Shown here: positions 13,908 to 26,997 of the stretch, in pieces
Layout of the letters: each line of letters opens with the position of its first letter
Numbering within the stretch: the stretch's first letter is position 1
Assembly (NCBI GenBank): GCA_033439255.1
Contig: CM065884.1
Coordinates: forward strand, 1,798,001 to 1,862,000
Origin: Hericium rajendrae
Taxonomy: Eukaryota > Basidiomycota > Agaricomycetes > Russulales > Hericiaceae
DNA: 64,000 nt
Reading direction: 5' to 3'
Position numbers and translations under genes: made by a program
The notes under the pieces: generated by a model
The model's input: the letters and a program-made list of their open reading frames with translations, nothing else
What the model was told of the DNA's origin: nothing
Database searches by the model: none

Positions 13908-16900
13908 ATGGACTGGTGAGTGCTAATCTATCTGTAAAACACGTATGGTATGGTTTTGACCGGACTCCAATAGCCTCGAGCTGAATGTGCATCAACTTGT
14001 ACTGTCTGACCTCGCCGCAAACGTTGGTGTATCTCGTCATGACCCCCTGGATGCATCTCTCGAGTCATCCATCGACCTGCTCACATCGAAGGTGACAACT
14101 CGCGCTGTAGATCGTGGGCTGATGAACGGAGACGCGAAGGCAGAGCTGGAGCAGAGAGTATTCATGGTGCGTCGCGTCGCGTGCAGTGTTCTCCTGTGTA
14201 GGGAGCTGACATATGAGCTCAAGTCCGCATCGAGGGTTCGATGTAATGTTGCCTTTGGTGAACTCGCTATCAGTCTTCCGGATTCTCTGGTTCCGAGCGC
14301 AGTACCCGTTCTACTTGATATCCTTCGCGATATACCATTCATTAATTTCGACGATGATTTGTCCTGGGATGGTGAGCTTCACGGTAATCCTTTTGTGATC
14401 CTGTCCTCACACCTGCACCAAGATTGGTCCTTACCGGATAGGCTTGTACACTCCACGGTATCTGCGCTCATCTACCTCGCGAATGCCCATGAAGATTACC
14501 GGAAGACAATCACCAATGCAATCTTCACGTTTGCCTCTGTGCTCATCAACGAGTTGCGGAGTGGCTCCGGTGAGTGTCTCAACTTCAACCCTTATCCTTC
14601 TCTTTTGTAATCAGTCCCTGCAGCTACGGAGGTCATCGCGCTCCATGCTCCTGCTTTTCACGGCTTCTATCGCGCCATCATCTCGACGCCTTACCCTTGG
14701 ACCCTTGACAATTGGCACAACCTATCCGAGATCGTGAACGTTCTGTTTACTCTTGATAGCATCGATCTGCTCAATGGTTTGCTGGTGACTGTCATCCAGT
14801 CCAAAGACTGCGAGCCGGATCATGACAAACTCAGCTACCTGGAGACCCTTCTAGCACGATATGTATCTCGCGGCCGTCCTCTAAACGGCTATTTTGTCAT
14901 CTGCTGCGTAATAGAAACGCAGTGGACGATGTTGGCGCAGACTTTGTGCCCGCCAGAGCGGAGCAGCTTCACGGAAGAGACAGTGGAAGCTGCTGCTGCT
15001 AATAAATCGTGGTGGACATTGTCGCGCCATCCTCCTTTCAAGGCGTCTATGGCAACTTCTCAACAATCTGAAACGCTCAAGCAGACTATGGACATGGCTA
15101 TGCAGTGCTTTACTGATCTCTTGGTACAACTGGAAGATATGGAGACTGAGCCGTCCCTCGATACTTACGTCTGGGAGACCATGGCGGAGAGTCTGGTGAG
15201 CTTTTGCGCTCCTCAGAAAAGCGACGCGGTAATGAACGCGAGGACACTTTTAGAAACTCGGTGCTGTATGCTGTATTACTCGCCACGAATTGGACCAGAG
15301 TCTGTTCTCACGTCTCAAAGTATTGCTGAGCGTGGAGTCCCCAATATCGGATAGCCTGGTTCAAGTGGCTGCTCTGAAGGCGATAACTCTGCTCGTGCAA
15401 CAGTATGTCTGCATATTATTAAGGTTCCGTGCATATTTCATGTTCATCTAGTTTCCCGGAAATCGCCCCAGCGATGGCACATCATCTGCGTCGCTTCGTG
15501 ACTTCGCCTTTACCTGCCTTCGAATATGAGTTCGTCAGTGGGAGCAGGGCCCCCGCCCCTCTCTCTGCCGCGGCCAAATGCTTGGCATTGTGCATCAAGG
15601 TGAACCTCATATCACTCACCGGAAGTCCATATTTACGCCTTCATAGCTCGCTCCAGGGGACGATCTTGTCATGTCCAACATGTATTCTTTGCTCAACTAC
15701 ATAGCTGCGACGAGCAAAGAGACACATGATAACATGGGAAGTACACAAGCCATGCGTAGCAGTTTCTTCGCAGGATCAGATCACACCACGCTGCAGTCGC
15801 TCGACACTAGCCTTGGCGGGTACACTGAAGATGAGAGAAGGCTTATTGGCATAAGCACCATCTCTGTAGTAGCGCGTTTGGCCCTTGAGTTTGATCAGGA
15901 AGAGGTGAACAACTTAATACCTTCGTCATGGAAAATTAAACATGGGCAATTTCTAGGTGACCAAGCTTACAATCGCGATGTTGATACAACGGCTCCGTGC
16001 AGCAGAATCAACAGCGGAAGCTGCCATCGCTCATAGTCTTGTGGATCTGGCATTAACCGCACCGGAGCCCTCGTTCACAGATATCATACGTGCTTTCTCT
16101 GCGCGCAATCTCTCTGCAAATCCCGATGACCCGCGGTTTTCGAACAATACGGTACTTGAGTCTGACTTGCTCTCGTGCCTCCATGGGGCTCACTCCTGGC
16201 TTTTCATAGATCTTGGCAGCTCAAACCCGTCTCGCCCAAGAGTTGCATAAGAGACCGGAGTTTTACGACCTGTATTTGGGCGAACTCTTGTCGTTATTCG
16301 GAGAGAAGGGTGTGGCCATCCAGAACGCTGCCATCCAGAATCATCATGCGAAGGTCTGTCATTTGCTTCACTAGGTGACCGTCGTACTTACTACTCTTTC
16401 TGGAACAGACCGAGGACATGATCGGCCAACTAGTATCACTACTCCTTCCGATTGATGCTCTTCTCAGTCACGCCGACTACAACCCACATGACACACCGTC
16501 CTCCGAACTGGTGGTCCAATTCCGCAACATGTGGTTCCTCTGTACTCTTTTCCAGTTTGCCGTGCCCGAAGAGAAAGGGATGTCTCCAACCGAGTGGCGA
16601 AGACCGGCTTTGTCCCGGATCGCAACAAAGACGCCTTCAGGTGTGTCGGAAGAAGCACACGATTCTTTTGTAAGCGAGGTGGACTACAATTCGTCTATAC
16701 GCCTAGACTACGCGCATACGGTTGGTTCTACTGCTCATTTCATGCCGGCGTATGCTCATCCTGTTCAGGTTTATCGAGGCATCGTTCACTCTTGCAGAAG
16801 CATCTTCCCCATGGTGAAATTCGAGCGCTCTCTCCGGGCCAAACTATTCTGCTCCTTGCCATGCATGACATCGAGAGCATGCGTGCAGCAGCTGGCCTTC

Positions 16901-19900
16901 CGTCCTCTCTAGTTTCATACTTCACAAACAACAGTCTCAATGAACATGTCGCATTGAGTACGTGTATGAGCGCAATGGCAGACAAGGCAAGTTCGTTGGT
17001 AGATTTTGTTAATCATCGCTAACTTGCAAGGCAAGTAGATCATTAATGAGGCTGTCCAGGAGTTGAGCATTCAGGCGCAAGAGCAATCTTTGCCCATGGA
17101 GATATCAAAGGAACTTCAAAATCTCCTAGTGGACAGCACCCATCGCATTCCCAAAGCTCGCGTAGTCGCCTCCAAATACCTCAACTCACTGATCACTTCC
17201 TTCCCGTCGCTGATGTGCGACCCGCCTCTAGTCTTCGCGATCTTGGAAGTTTTGACACTGATGCGTCGAGCATGTGAGAATGAATGGTTGGACGAGGTGC
17301 GTTTCTCAAAACACATGGACGCTTTCTATCCTGACTCATGGACGCTCCAGTTCAATCCGCAATACGAGTTCCACTCGGAACGAGCAGATATCACGTTGTC
17401 GTTGAGCGACGAATACAAAGTACGGGATGAGATCCTCTCGAACTTGCAGCAAAGCGCGAACAAATGGTTCCACCTGGCACTCTCTCGTGCCCCCATGGAG
17501 CTTCAGACTATCTTACAGGTATGGGTCTGACCGGTTCCGTTGCCATTGATCTCAACTATCCTTTTTCCAGAAATACCTTGCCATTAATCAATCCTTTTCA
17601 CCTCTCGATTCGGTGGACCTCGGAGCCTCTGTCGCCGAGAAGTTTGCGAAGGCCATTGGACCAATTGAACGAAAGCTCTGTATGTGTTTACGTTACGCGT
17701 CTAGTCGTTTGCTCAACATTTTGCAGCATCCCTTGCGTCGCTATCAAAGCCTCAACCGGATCGTGCCAAATCTCTGGCTAGTCAGATTGCTGCAAAGAGC
17801 TACTTTTTCGGAGAAATTGCTGGGCTGCGCCTAGCAGGCAGGGGAGGTGCGTATGACTTGAGCATTTATCTGGTAGCGTACCTTGAGCGTACCTGATGTT
17901 TTCTGTTAGGTGAAAAGCTAGAGCAGGCACCGAACGAAGAGGACCCCGTCGCCGCGCTCGAGCTTCTCAGGAGCAAGATGAATACGGCCCTTAAGGGCAT
18001 TCGAGAAAAGCGCAACACTTTGACTGTTCAGGATCTCAAGCGCCTGCTTTTCCGTTGCGGCTCGATCTTGATCTCATTGCCGAAAGTACGTCCCCTGCTT
18101 TCTCGTTGTCTTCCTCGTTCTAATCTCAACATAACAGCTTGATAGCGAACTGATGCATTACGCTGTGACCCTGCCATTTGAAGTGTTTACACCTTCTGCT
18201 ATCCAAGCCGGAATTGAGATCTGGACGTGGTTAATTTCTGAAAAGCCGTCGTTAGAAATTGCGACGATGGCCGAAATCAATTCCGCATGGATAGCAACGG
18301 TGAAGCATGAGAGAGGTATATTCTCGAAGAGCCTGAAGTAAGCTATCCTTACCTTCCAATATGGCCATGGCTCATGCTCTTACCTCAGCTATGATGACCC
18401 CTTCTACCATCCCGTGGAGTACGCGCCCACAGACAAAGAAGCAATCGATCGAGCTGCGAACAATGCGCGACGTATCCTGTCTCCTCATGTACTCATTTTG
18501 CAGATGCTGTTTAGCAGACTACAAGCAGCAAGATATCGCAAACCTGGGCTCATGCTACTCATCCAACGTCTGGTGCTGCGATCTGCTCGTGCATACCGCA
18601 ATCTCAGGTTAGGTTTATCGTGTCGAAATCGAACTAAAGACTAATGTGTCTACTCCTAGCACTCATCCTCTGGCTCGAGAAGCGAGGTTCTCATTCCTCC
18701 TCTTCGGCTTCGAAGCTCTGAAGAGTTCCCGTCCGGATGCATTCTGCGAACACGTACTTCGCGAATCTCTCTACGTCGCTGGGTTTGCTTGGTTCTCAGT
18801 GCGGCCTCTGTAAGTGACGCTTAATATTCACCTTCATCAAGCACTCATGTTGCAGCAGGTGGTCTCACGGAGCCAATCGTCTGCAGATGGACGCGGATGC
18901 TAACCTATTGTCCGAATTCCTGTCTTGCATCCAAAATGACAGCGCTCGATTGGCCCACCACATTTCAAGTCTGTCGCTCACACAAGCATCATCTCAGAAC
19001 TCATGTATGATACAATCTTCGGCTTATTTTGGTGGTATCTAACGGCATCTCTGCAGCACATGTTGCGCGACTCAAGAACATGAGTACGCCGATGAGATTG
19101 CTGATCGAGAACGAGATGTATCGACTATCGGTCTGGGGCAACCCAGTCAACGACCCGAAGCGAGGGCAGGACTATGCCATGGCGCTAGAGCGGACGATGG
19201 TGGAGGTGTGTTTCATTTATTGACACCTACTAGGGCATTACTCAAAACGGATCAGAGCTCCTGGGTCGCCGCAATCCGCACTGTCTGGGAGATGGACCCT
19301 GCCATCGCTATTCACTTCCCTGAGCGCTTCAAGCAGCCCATCGTCTCCAGTGAAGTCTTGCGCGCTGTCCGTTCAAACCCTCGCGATATTCTACATGTAC
19401 CCGAAGGTCTGAAGTTCGTCGTGGGTGATAAATTTGACGCCAGCATGCGTCGAGATATGAAGGTGAGTGACGACCTAGCGCCAAGGACGCAGCTCACACT
19501 GGTGGACAGTATTTGGAAGTATGGGATCCGGTGCCGCCAGTCATCGCCGTGACCTTCTTCGAGCCTCGATATCGGAACGAGCCTTATATCTTGCAATATG
19601 CACACCGAGTGCTGGCGCAGCATCCTGTAGACCTCACGTTCTTCTTCGTGCCGCAGATCGTGCAGGCGCTGCGATACGACGAGCTGGGGTACGTCCGGGA
19701 CTTCATCTTCAAAACGGCAAAGATATCGCAGCACTTCTGCCACCAGATCATATGGAACATGAAGGCGAATTGTTACAAGGACGATGCGGCGGAAGTGGTG
19801 AGCTAGGTTCACTTCGACTTTGGGCGCGTCGGCTTTGCTCACCTGCATCTGTAGGAGGATCCGATGAAGCCCATTCTCGAACAGATGATGCACGACATTG

Positions 19901-21371
19901 TCGCCTCGCTATCTGGTGAGGCCAAAGACTTCTACGACCGCGAGTTCGCATTCTTCAACGAGGTGACGTCCATCTCGGGCAAACTGCGGCCTTACATCAA
20001 GATGTCCAAGCCGGAGAAGAAGGCATGCCATATCGTTTCGTACAGCCTCCGCTGTCCAATTGACAATTCATGTCACAGGTAAAGATCGACGAGTGGATGG
20101 AAAAGATCGACGTCGACGTGGGCGTCTATTTGCCCAGCAACCCCGACGGAGAGGTCGTCGACATCGACAAAAAGTCGGGCAGGCCGCTGCAGAGCCACGC
20201 GAAGGTACGTTGCCTCACCTCGCCTGCGGCCGTGACTGAGCGAGACGATTGCGACAGGCGCCGTTCCTGGCGACGTTCAAGGTTCGCAAGCAGCGGGTGA
20301 TCGTGGATTCGGACCCGGACGAGCTGCTCGCGGAGAGCAGTGAGGAGCGCCGCACGCTGCAGGACGAGTGGCTGCAGGCGATCTTCAAAGTCGGCGACGA
20401 CTGCCGGCAGGACGTGCTCGCGCTGCAGTTGATTGCAATGTTCAAGAACATCTTCACCAGCGTCGGGCTCACACTGTACCTGTACCCCTACCGTGTCACG
20501 GCCACCGCTCCCGGCGTACGTCTCGCCTCTACGGACCGCACCGCCTGTGCATCGCTGACGAAAGCTGCTGCTAGTGTGGTGTCATTGACGTCGTGCCAAA
20601 TGCGACGTCGCGCGACGAGATGGGCCGCGCGAAGGTGAACGACCTGCTCGACTTCTTCGTCGCGCGCTACGGCGGGCAGGACACAGTCGCGTTCCAGAAA
20701 GCGCGGCTGAACTTCATCCAGTCGATGGCGGCGTACTCAGTCGCGTGCTACATCCTGCAGATCAAAGACCGCCACAACGGGAACATCATGATCGACGGCG
20801 AGGGGCACATCGTCCACATCGGTACGCACCCCTTCCTCCCTGCCCACATCTACTAACAGCACTTGCAGACTTCGGCTTCCTGTTCGACATCGGGCCGGGG
20901 GGCGTCAAGTTCGAGCCGAACTCGTTCAAGCTGAACCACGAGATGGTCATGCTGATGGGCGGGCGCGCGTCGCAGGGCTACGCGCTCTTCCAGCAGCTCG
21001 CGGTCAAGGCGTTCCTCGCGCTGCGGCCGCACGCGGACCAGCTCGTGAGCGCGGTGCGGCTCATGCTCGACACGGGTCTCCCGAGCTTCAAGGGCGAGGG
21101 CACGATCCGGCGCCTGCGCGAGCGCTACGCGCTGCACCTCGGCGAGCGCCAGGCCGCGGAGTGGATGGTCGGCGTTGTTCGGAATGCTCATGAGAATGTG
21201 CGGAGCACGGCGTACGATGAGTTCCAGAGGGTGCGTGTGTGCGTTGTGCTGTTGGAGCGTGTGCTGATTGCTTTGTGCGTTTGGTCTACAGCTTCAGAAT
21301 GGTGAGTTTGCTTCATAGCTGAGGCGAAACCGTTTGCTCACTGTTTCACAGGTATCCCATACAGGTATTAA
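13908..21371 (+). CDS. STT4: Phosphatidylinositol 4-kinase STT4 (PI4K type III alpha)
   Basis: Stt4/PI4KIIIalpha makes PI4P at the plasma membrane. The ATG at 13908 starts a tiny exon (MDW, donor GTGAGT at 13916), and the second exon opens LELNVHQLVLSDLAANVGV. More than twenty introns follow through a very long helical-repeat N-terminal region. The kinase domain is unmistakable: GDDCRQDVLALQLI near 20390, a GVIDVVPNATSRDEMGR block near 20580-20630, the catalytic DRHNGN at 20767-20784, an HIDFGFLFDIGPGG activation segment split by an intron at about 20820-20868, then KLNHEMVMLMGG and a C-terminus ending YDEFQRLQNGIPYRY. One frame break near 16807-16810 (C4 run) separates FIEASFTLAEASS from GEIRALSPGQTILLLAMHD and is cured by one extra C. 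Some of the middle exons were not checked base by base. Confidence 0.93.
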
Positions 21372-22131
21372 TCGCATATTTCCGCGCATATATGCGCATT
21401 TCTTTACATGTTTGTCGGCGCACTCTTCTAACCACGGCGCACATAACTATCTGGATACCCACTACTGTATTTCATCCTCTGCATCCGGAACCGACTCAAG
21501 TGGACTATGTCACATCGCATTTTTTTTTCATCCATTCATCGCAAAAAGTGAATTGTAAAGTAAAAATAAACCGACTGTCCAACGGAAGCAAATAAGTCCG
21601 CGAGCAGCAATACATACTAACGTTCAGCCAAAACAGGTGGTATCATCTGCGAAGATATACGGGCCCCGAGTCAGGAGTCCGCGAACGGTCCAGCGCACGT
21701 ACAGTCCGGGGCAGCGAGCGTGGCTAGCAGTGAAGTGACAGGAATGAGAATGCAAAAGTTCATAAATGTGCAGGTTAACGGTCCAGGTCGTCAGCGAACG
21801 CGAACGTGTCGAAGAAGAAACAATGTTCAAATGCAAGGGGGAATCGTTGTGCCGCACGATCGGCACATGGAGGACTGCGCGGCGTGCAGGGGTCGGGAGC
21901 GAGGGTCGGGGCCGGCCCAGCGGTCGATCATCGCAGCTGCGCGGCGCCCAGTCGTCTTTTTCGGTGTCCTCTCGGGCGGGTGCAGGATCGGTCGTGTCGA
22001 AACAACAATCAAATAGCGAATATATATTTATCTGTACCAATCGTTCCGTCGTCATCATCCGTCCATCATGATCTCGTCGTCTCCTTTATGGGCCGAAGTA
22101 CGTGCGCGCGCTAATGACCGGAAGCAAACGG
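21372..22131. other. Convergent 3' intergenic region
   Basis: The region lies between the STT4 stop and the transporter stop, which face each other. It holds 3' UTR-like AT-rich sequence and GC-rich filler. Open frames here overlap in several frames and show no family; I see no gene. Confidence 0.5.
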
Positions 22132-23769
22132 CTATTGCGGCGCGTCGGCCGCGGGCGGGAGCACGATCGACGGCATGCTGTGCGAGCGGTGCGGTGCGGC
22201 AAGGTGCTCGGGGAGGAGCGGCACCGGCGTCGTCGGCGAGCTTTTCGGGCTACCGGAGGGCGTGCGGCGCCCGAGCGACGGCGGGAGGTTGAGCGGATGC
22301 GGGCGCATCGGGTACGGGTGTGCGGTGCCCGCGGCGAAGTTGCTCGTCGGGGACGTGGATGCGGATGCGGCGCTGGAGAGCGACGTTGACGAGGCTGTGG
22401 AGGAGGACGACGTGTATGCGAATGGGAGGTTCACGTTCGACTGCCGCCGCGTGCGGAAGAAGTTGGGGCGCTTGCCGTCGGGCTGAGAGTAGAGCCACGT
22501 CGCAGTGAGGACGACGGTCGAGCCGACGATGAAGGACGCGGTGATGGTGAAGTGGAAGAGCGCGACGCTCGCGAGGAAGGAGATGACGATGCTGAGCGAT
22601 GTGGCGAAGCCCTTCATGATATTGTCCGCGTATTTAATTACAAGGGCCGTGATGAGCCCGCCAAGGACCTGCGTGAGCACGGTCGCCCACGCCCAGGGAG
22701 TGAAGTTGTCGAAGAGGTGCATAATAATAGGCATGGTGTGCGACGCGTCCCCGGCGCGGGGCGTGAGGATGACGGGCACGAGCGCGGGCAGGAGCGAGAA
22801 CAGTGAGAGCTGCACATTGCGGACCCAGAGGTCGCCCGTTGAGTTCTTGAGGACCATCTCGAAGTAGACGCCCGCGAGCCCGGACGTGAAGCACGCTGCG
22901 GCAACGGCGAGGAAGCCCTTGAAGGGGTACATGGTGTGTACGTCATGGGAGAGGGATGTAATGGGGCCCTTTGCAGCGCCGCACTGAATCTGTACGATGC
23001 CCACGCCAAGGGCGAGGAAGAAAAGGGCGAGCCACTTGAGTGGGGAAAGTTTCTTGCGAAGAAGGAAGACGGAAAAGGCCGCGGTGGTGAGGATCTTCAT
23101 CTGGTAGGAGACTTGGAACGTTGCGGCGTCTAGATTAGATGCAGCGACGAACTGCAGATTATTCTGTATGACTGCAGGGGCAGGTGAGCGAGGGCACACG
23201 ACAGGCGCGAGGGGTGCTTACCATAGAGTATGGCCGGGATGGATAGCTTCCAACAGTCAGGCCTGAACACCTCTTTTCCCAGGCGTCTACACCGGGTGAG
23301 AAAGACTTGCGGGAAGAGGATGGAGGGGAGGAGGCTGGGATGGTATATTGAGGTGGGACAGGGTCTAGCCTGGAGAAAGCGATAACAAGCGAAATAAAAC
23401 CCTTGAGGAGTTCGGTGGCAAGGACGGCGGATGCAGCAGAGTAGGCTCGTGATGGTGGTGTGAACACGCGAGAATAGTGCATGAGCAGCGAGAGGGACGC
23501 ATTCTGGATGGCGAGCGTGACGAGTCTGGGAAGAGAAATGTGATGAGCGACGGATCGACACCGAAAGAGGTAAACAGCATGGCCTCCCTCGCCCCAGACG
23601 CGACTCACGATATATACTTGAGCGGCATGCCCCACAGCGCCGGAGAGCTGCTCGGCGCCGTCGTCACAACGTCCGTGAGTGCAGAGTCCTGCTCTTTCAA
23701 ATGGATATCCTCTGGCTGCTTCCCGGACACTGTCCAGAGGCTGCGCTTGTCTGCGGGGTAGAGCGCCAT
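22132..23769 (-). CDS. Nucleotide-sugar transporter, SLC35A (UDP-galactose/UDP-GlcNAc) type
   Basis: These Golgi/ER antiporters import nucleotide sugars in exchange for UMP. The start is at 23769 (MALYPADKRSLWTVSG), and the first membrane helices are in small exons (LVTLAIQNASLSLLMHYSR, SAASAVLATELLKGFISLVI). The long final exon (about 23180-22132) carries the core: NNLQFVAASNLDAATFQVSY, QMKILTTAAFSVFLLRKKLS, KWLALFFLALGVGIVQIQ, YPFKGFLAVAAACFTSGLAG, VYFEMVLKNSTGDLWVRNVQ, GGLITALVIKYADNIMKGFA and SLSIVISFLASVALFHF. LSLF, YFE and ADN-MK-FATS are SLC35A signatures. About 120 C-terminal residues after the last helix are Ser/Pro-rich and probably cytosolic. Which sugar is carried cannot be read from the sequence. 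Confidence 0.88.
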
Positions 23770-24490
23770 GACGAGAGCGGGGAAAGGGAGAGACGGGATG
23801 GAGGGTATGCTGCTAAAGAGAGCGCAGCTCGAGCGACTCCAACGGACAACCAAACTGCAAACACTATCGAGCTCCCCTAGCGGTCACATGTAACGCGTAA
23901 CCCGTGCGACTGTGGCTGTGCCATAGCCCTTGACGTCACCCATCACCGTCTCTCCAATTCTCTCTTCGTTTCTGGTTCCCCACACACGGCGTTACAAACA
24001 CGCAGGCAAAATCGTCCACGACGAAAACATCATTGCAACCACGGCCTACAAATTTACAGTACAGCATGCACGCTGTCGTTCCACGAAGGCTCGCGATGCC
24101 CGCGCAGAATGGCGCAAGGCAGTGTTTAATCGTCAGATAGCCCCTTCAGTACGAGCCAAGTCCAAACGAGAAGCACAGAGAACAGCAGAAAAGCAGCAGA
24201 AAAGACATACAGTAAGAAGAAGTCAGAGCACCATCAGCGCCGTCGGTAACGTGATTGACAAGAATCCATCAGGATCGCAGCAGCTGTTTGAAATTCCTGT
24301 GTTTAATGACTCCAGCAGCATGTTGCAATATCGGACCGCGAACGCCTGCACACCACGCGTCAGCTAGCTCTGCGCGCACTTACGCGCCTGCAAACGCAAC
24401 GCTAGCGCTCACCATCGGGCCCGGGACTCGAGGCCTGCGCCCCGCGCGTCAGCTCGCTCGCACGCGCCAATGTACGGCGAGCACTCACCA

Positions 24491-25491
24491 TCAGCACCGC
24501 AGCAGCTTCTTAAAGTCCCGGATCCACGCCGTCGCGTCCGCGACCACCTGCGTCCACGCATCAACGCACGCGCTGCGCATAGTCCATGGCGACGACGCAC
24601 CTGTTCCTCCTCAATGACCCCGTTCACCTGGTCCCGTGCCGCGCGCAGGAGGCCGCGCAGCTGCGCCTGGCGCTGGCCCTCCATCGTCCGGACTGCATGC
24701 GCGCATATAGTCAGCGCAACGCGAAATGTAAAGAGGAGGCGCGCACAGTTCTCCGTCGCGTCGTCGATGCGCTGCCTGCGCAGCGGCGAGAGCTCGTCGA
24801 CGACGGCCTGCTTCGCGTCGACCGCGGCCATCACGTGGCGCTGTGCGTTGTGAGCGCGCATACTGACACCATATTGGCGAAACGCGTACCAGCGACTCGT
24901 CCCACTCCTGCGCGATCCCGGCCGTCGTCGCGCGCTGCACCTGTGCCGCGCGCATCCAGTCCTCCGTGTCCGCGAGGAGCTGGTCGCTGGGCCAGGAGGT
25001 GAGCAGAAGCGGGGCGGGCGGAAGACCTACATGTATGCGTTGCCCGCGAGAACGAATGCGTCGCTTTCCTCGCGCAGCGCCTTGCCGTGCGCGCCGAGGT
25101 ACTTTTTGCGCGTCGCGGGCGCGGCGGCCTGCGCGACCTTCGCTGTATGCATGTACTCGTCAGTCGTTCATAAGTTTAATGTGGTGAGTGGACACGTACA
25201 TCTTGCGCGTTCTAGGATCGCGCCGATCTGTGCGTCACTATATGCGTAGTAGTTAGTGGAGTCTGTATATTGGATTGAAACTTACTATACCTCGGCTTTG
25301 ACTTGCGCTCCTCGTCCTCCGCGCCGTCCTCCTCGTCTCCGTTGTCTTCCCAGTTGATATCGAAGTCCGTGTCCATGTCGAATTCGAGCTCCGTCGAGGG
25401 CCGGCGCGCGGCTTTCGTACCTGTATTATGCATATGAGCACGTCGGTCACAGTGGGCGGGAAATGTTACCTTTGACTGCGGCTCGCGGCAT
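24491..25491 (-). CDS. Unrecognised intron-rich protein with an acidic N-terminus
   Basis: The start is at 25491 (MPRAAVKG, then an intron with donor GTAACA). The second exon is acidic (TELEFDMDTDFDINWEDNGD, EEDGAEDEERKSKP). Further exons join in frame: DAQIGAILERARS, KVAQAAAPATRKKYLGAHGK, ALREESDAFVLAGNAYI, DQLLADTEDWMRAAQVQRAT, TAGIAQEWDESL, KQAVVDELSPLRRQRIDDAT, ENCARLLFTFRVAL, RTMEGQRQAQLRGLLRAARD and VDAWTQVVADATAWIRDFKK, ending LLRC with TGA at 24491-24493. The consistent splicing argues for a real gene of about 300 residues, mostly helical and charged. I do not recognise it. It sits at the edge of the transposon island and may belong to it or to the host. Confidence 0.55.
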
Positions 25492-26997
25492 TGTGCGATA
25501 CTTGGTTCTATGATACAGTTGGTGGGGAAGGAGAAGTGTGTAGTACGAGTGCGGAGGCAACCGCGGGCACCCGGAGGTTACGCACACTACTGCGGGCCGG
25601 GTGCCGGGCGACGCTCCCACGGGCACTATGGCTCTCGCGGTAGGATACCATGTACTGTAGCGCCCAAACGAGGAAACCCTTGCCCGTTTCGTCTCGCGCT
25701 GTCGCTCTCTCGCTCGACTCGTGCGCGATCCCCGTTCGCTCGTCGAACGAGCTTTTCCTTGCCCTGCTCGCGTGCTTCCCCCCCCAAATCTACTCCGCAC
25801 CCTTCTCTGGACCAAAGCTGACCTACCTGGTGTCCAGTACGAAGCAAATAAGCAAGCGAAAGTGCGTATCCATATTGTTCCTTCAATTGTCCACTGTGTC
25901 TCTGCTAATCTATGCCCTCTCACATTCGCCTCACTGAGCCAGATGTCGACGCGTAGCGTCCTCCACAGTCAAGCGTGCCCCACATGAGATGACGCGCCCG
26001 TGCCTCCGGTAAGAACATGCCCCACCGCGAGGACATGTGTGCCAGAGCTGCAGCACGACTGGCAACACAATCGGAGGGACGAAATGCGACGCGGACCCGC
26101 CGCTGCTGAGCGCGTGTGGCGATCGTCATGCAGCGGATTGGCAGATTTCATGTGCTAGGGCAGGAATTTGGCGACGGGCGACGTTCGCGTCGCTGCGGAC
26201 CTGTTCGGGACCCCCGCCTTCCCTCATGCTACTGTTCACGCTGCGGAGGACTCTCATGAACAGGTACTGAGCACTGACCTTTATGTGCCGCATCTCAGTT
26301 CGTCATTGCCCACCTGGCGCCGAGGAGCGCACGCATCACGATGCATGCGCGATCGCCACATGCGCATGCATGACCACATCGCGGTTGAGACAATACCACG
26401 TGCGATCGTGCGATCGCCATGTCGCCGTCGCCGCCGTTTCGAGTGGCAGGCACTTGTAGACCTCAAGCAGAGCTAGCTCGAGCCCGTCGACCCTTGGCGA
26501 TCTCGCACGGTACCGCATGGCCATCATGGCCCTGATGCCCATGCCTGCGTACTCCAGGCTCCCGCTCACAGCCGCCGTGGCACCGCGCACCTCCGAACAC
26601 CACGCGCCACTCGACGCCGACTGCTATGGTAGCCAAGCCGCTGCTATCTGCCGCTGTTATCAGCACGGTTAGCGAACACCCTGCGGCGCACATATCGACA
26701 AACCACTCGATCAACGATTTGACGAGGCCGAGTGTCAGCGTCGCCGCCGTGTGCAATCTGAGTGCGAGTTCAGATATGTTCAGGTAGTACATGTAGCAGA
26801 TATAGATACATATAGATACAAATTATCAGTAGCATAGAGTTACACAAAGAGTCCGGAAAATACAGACAGAGATAAAGTAGAAAACCGGAAGAGCAAATCC
26901 TGAGATTGACAGAGAGAAGGCACTCTGGAAGCGGACGAATTTGACTGAAGTGCTACAGAAGAAGTGCTGCAGAGGGAGCAGACGGCGCGCGCGGCAC
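25492..26997. other. Intergenic region with no supported gene
   Basis: About 1.5 kb between two unrecognised minus-strand genes. Open frames are present on both strands (for example a hydrophobic one on the minus strand near 26792-26640), but none shows a family, a sensible start and matching splice sites. A short GATACATATAGATACA repeat lies near 26803-26818. Confidence 0.4.

Noticed and set aside
23930-24367. Plus-strand open frame of 145 codons
   Set aside because: Basic and low complexity, no family, no splice partners; it lies in the promoter side of the transporter gene.
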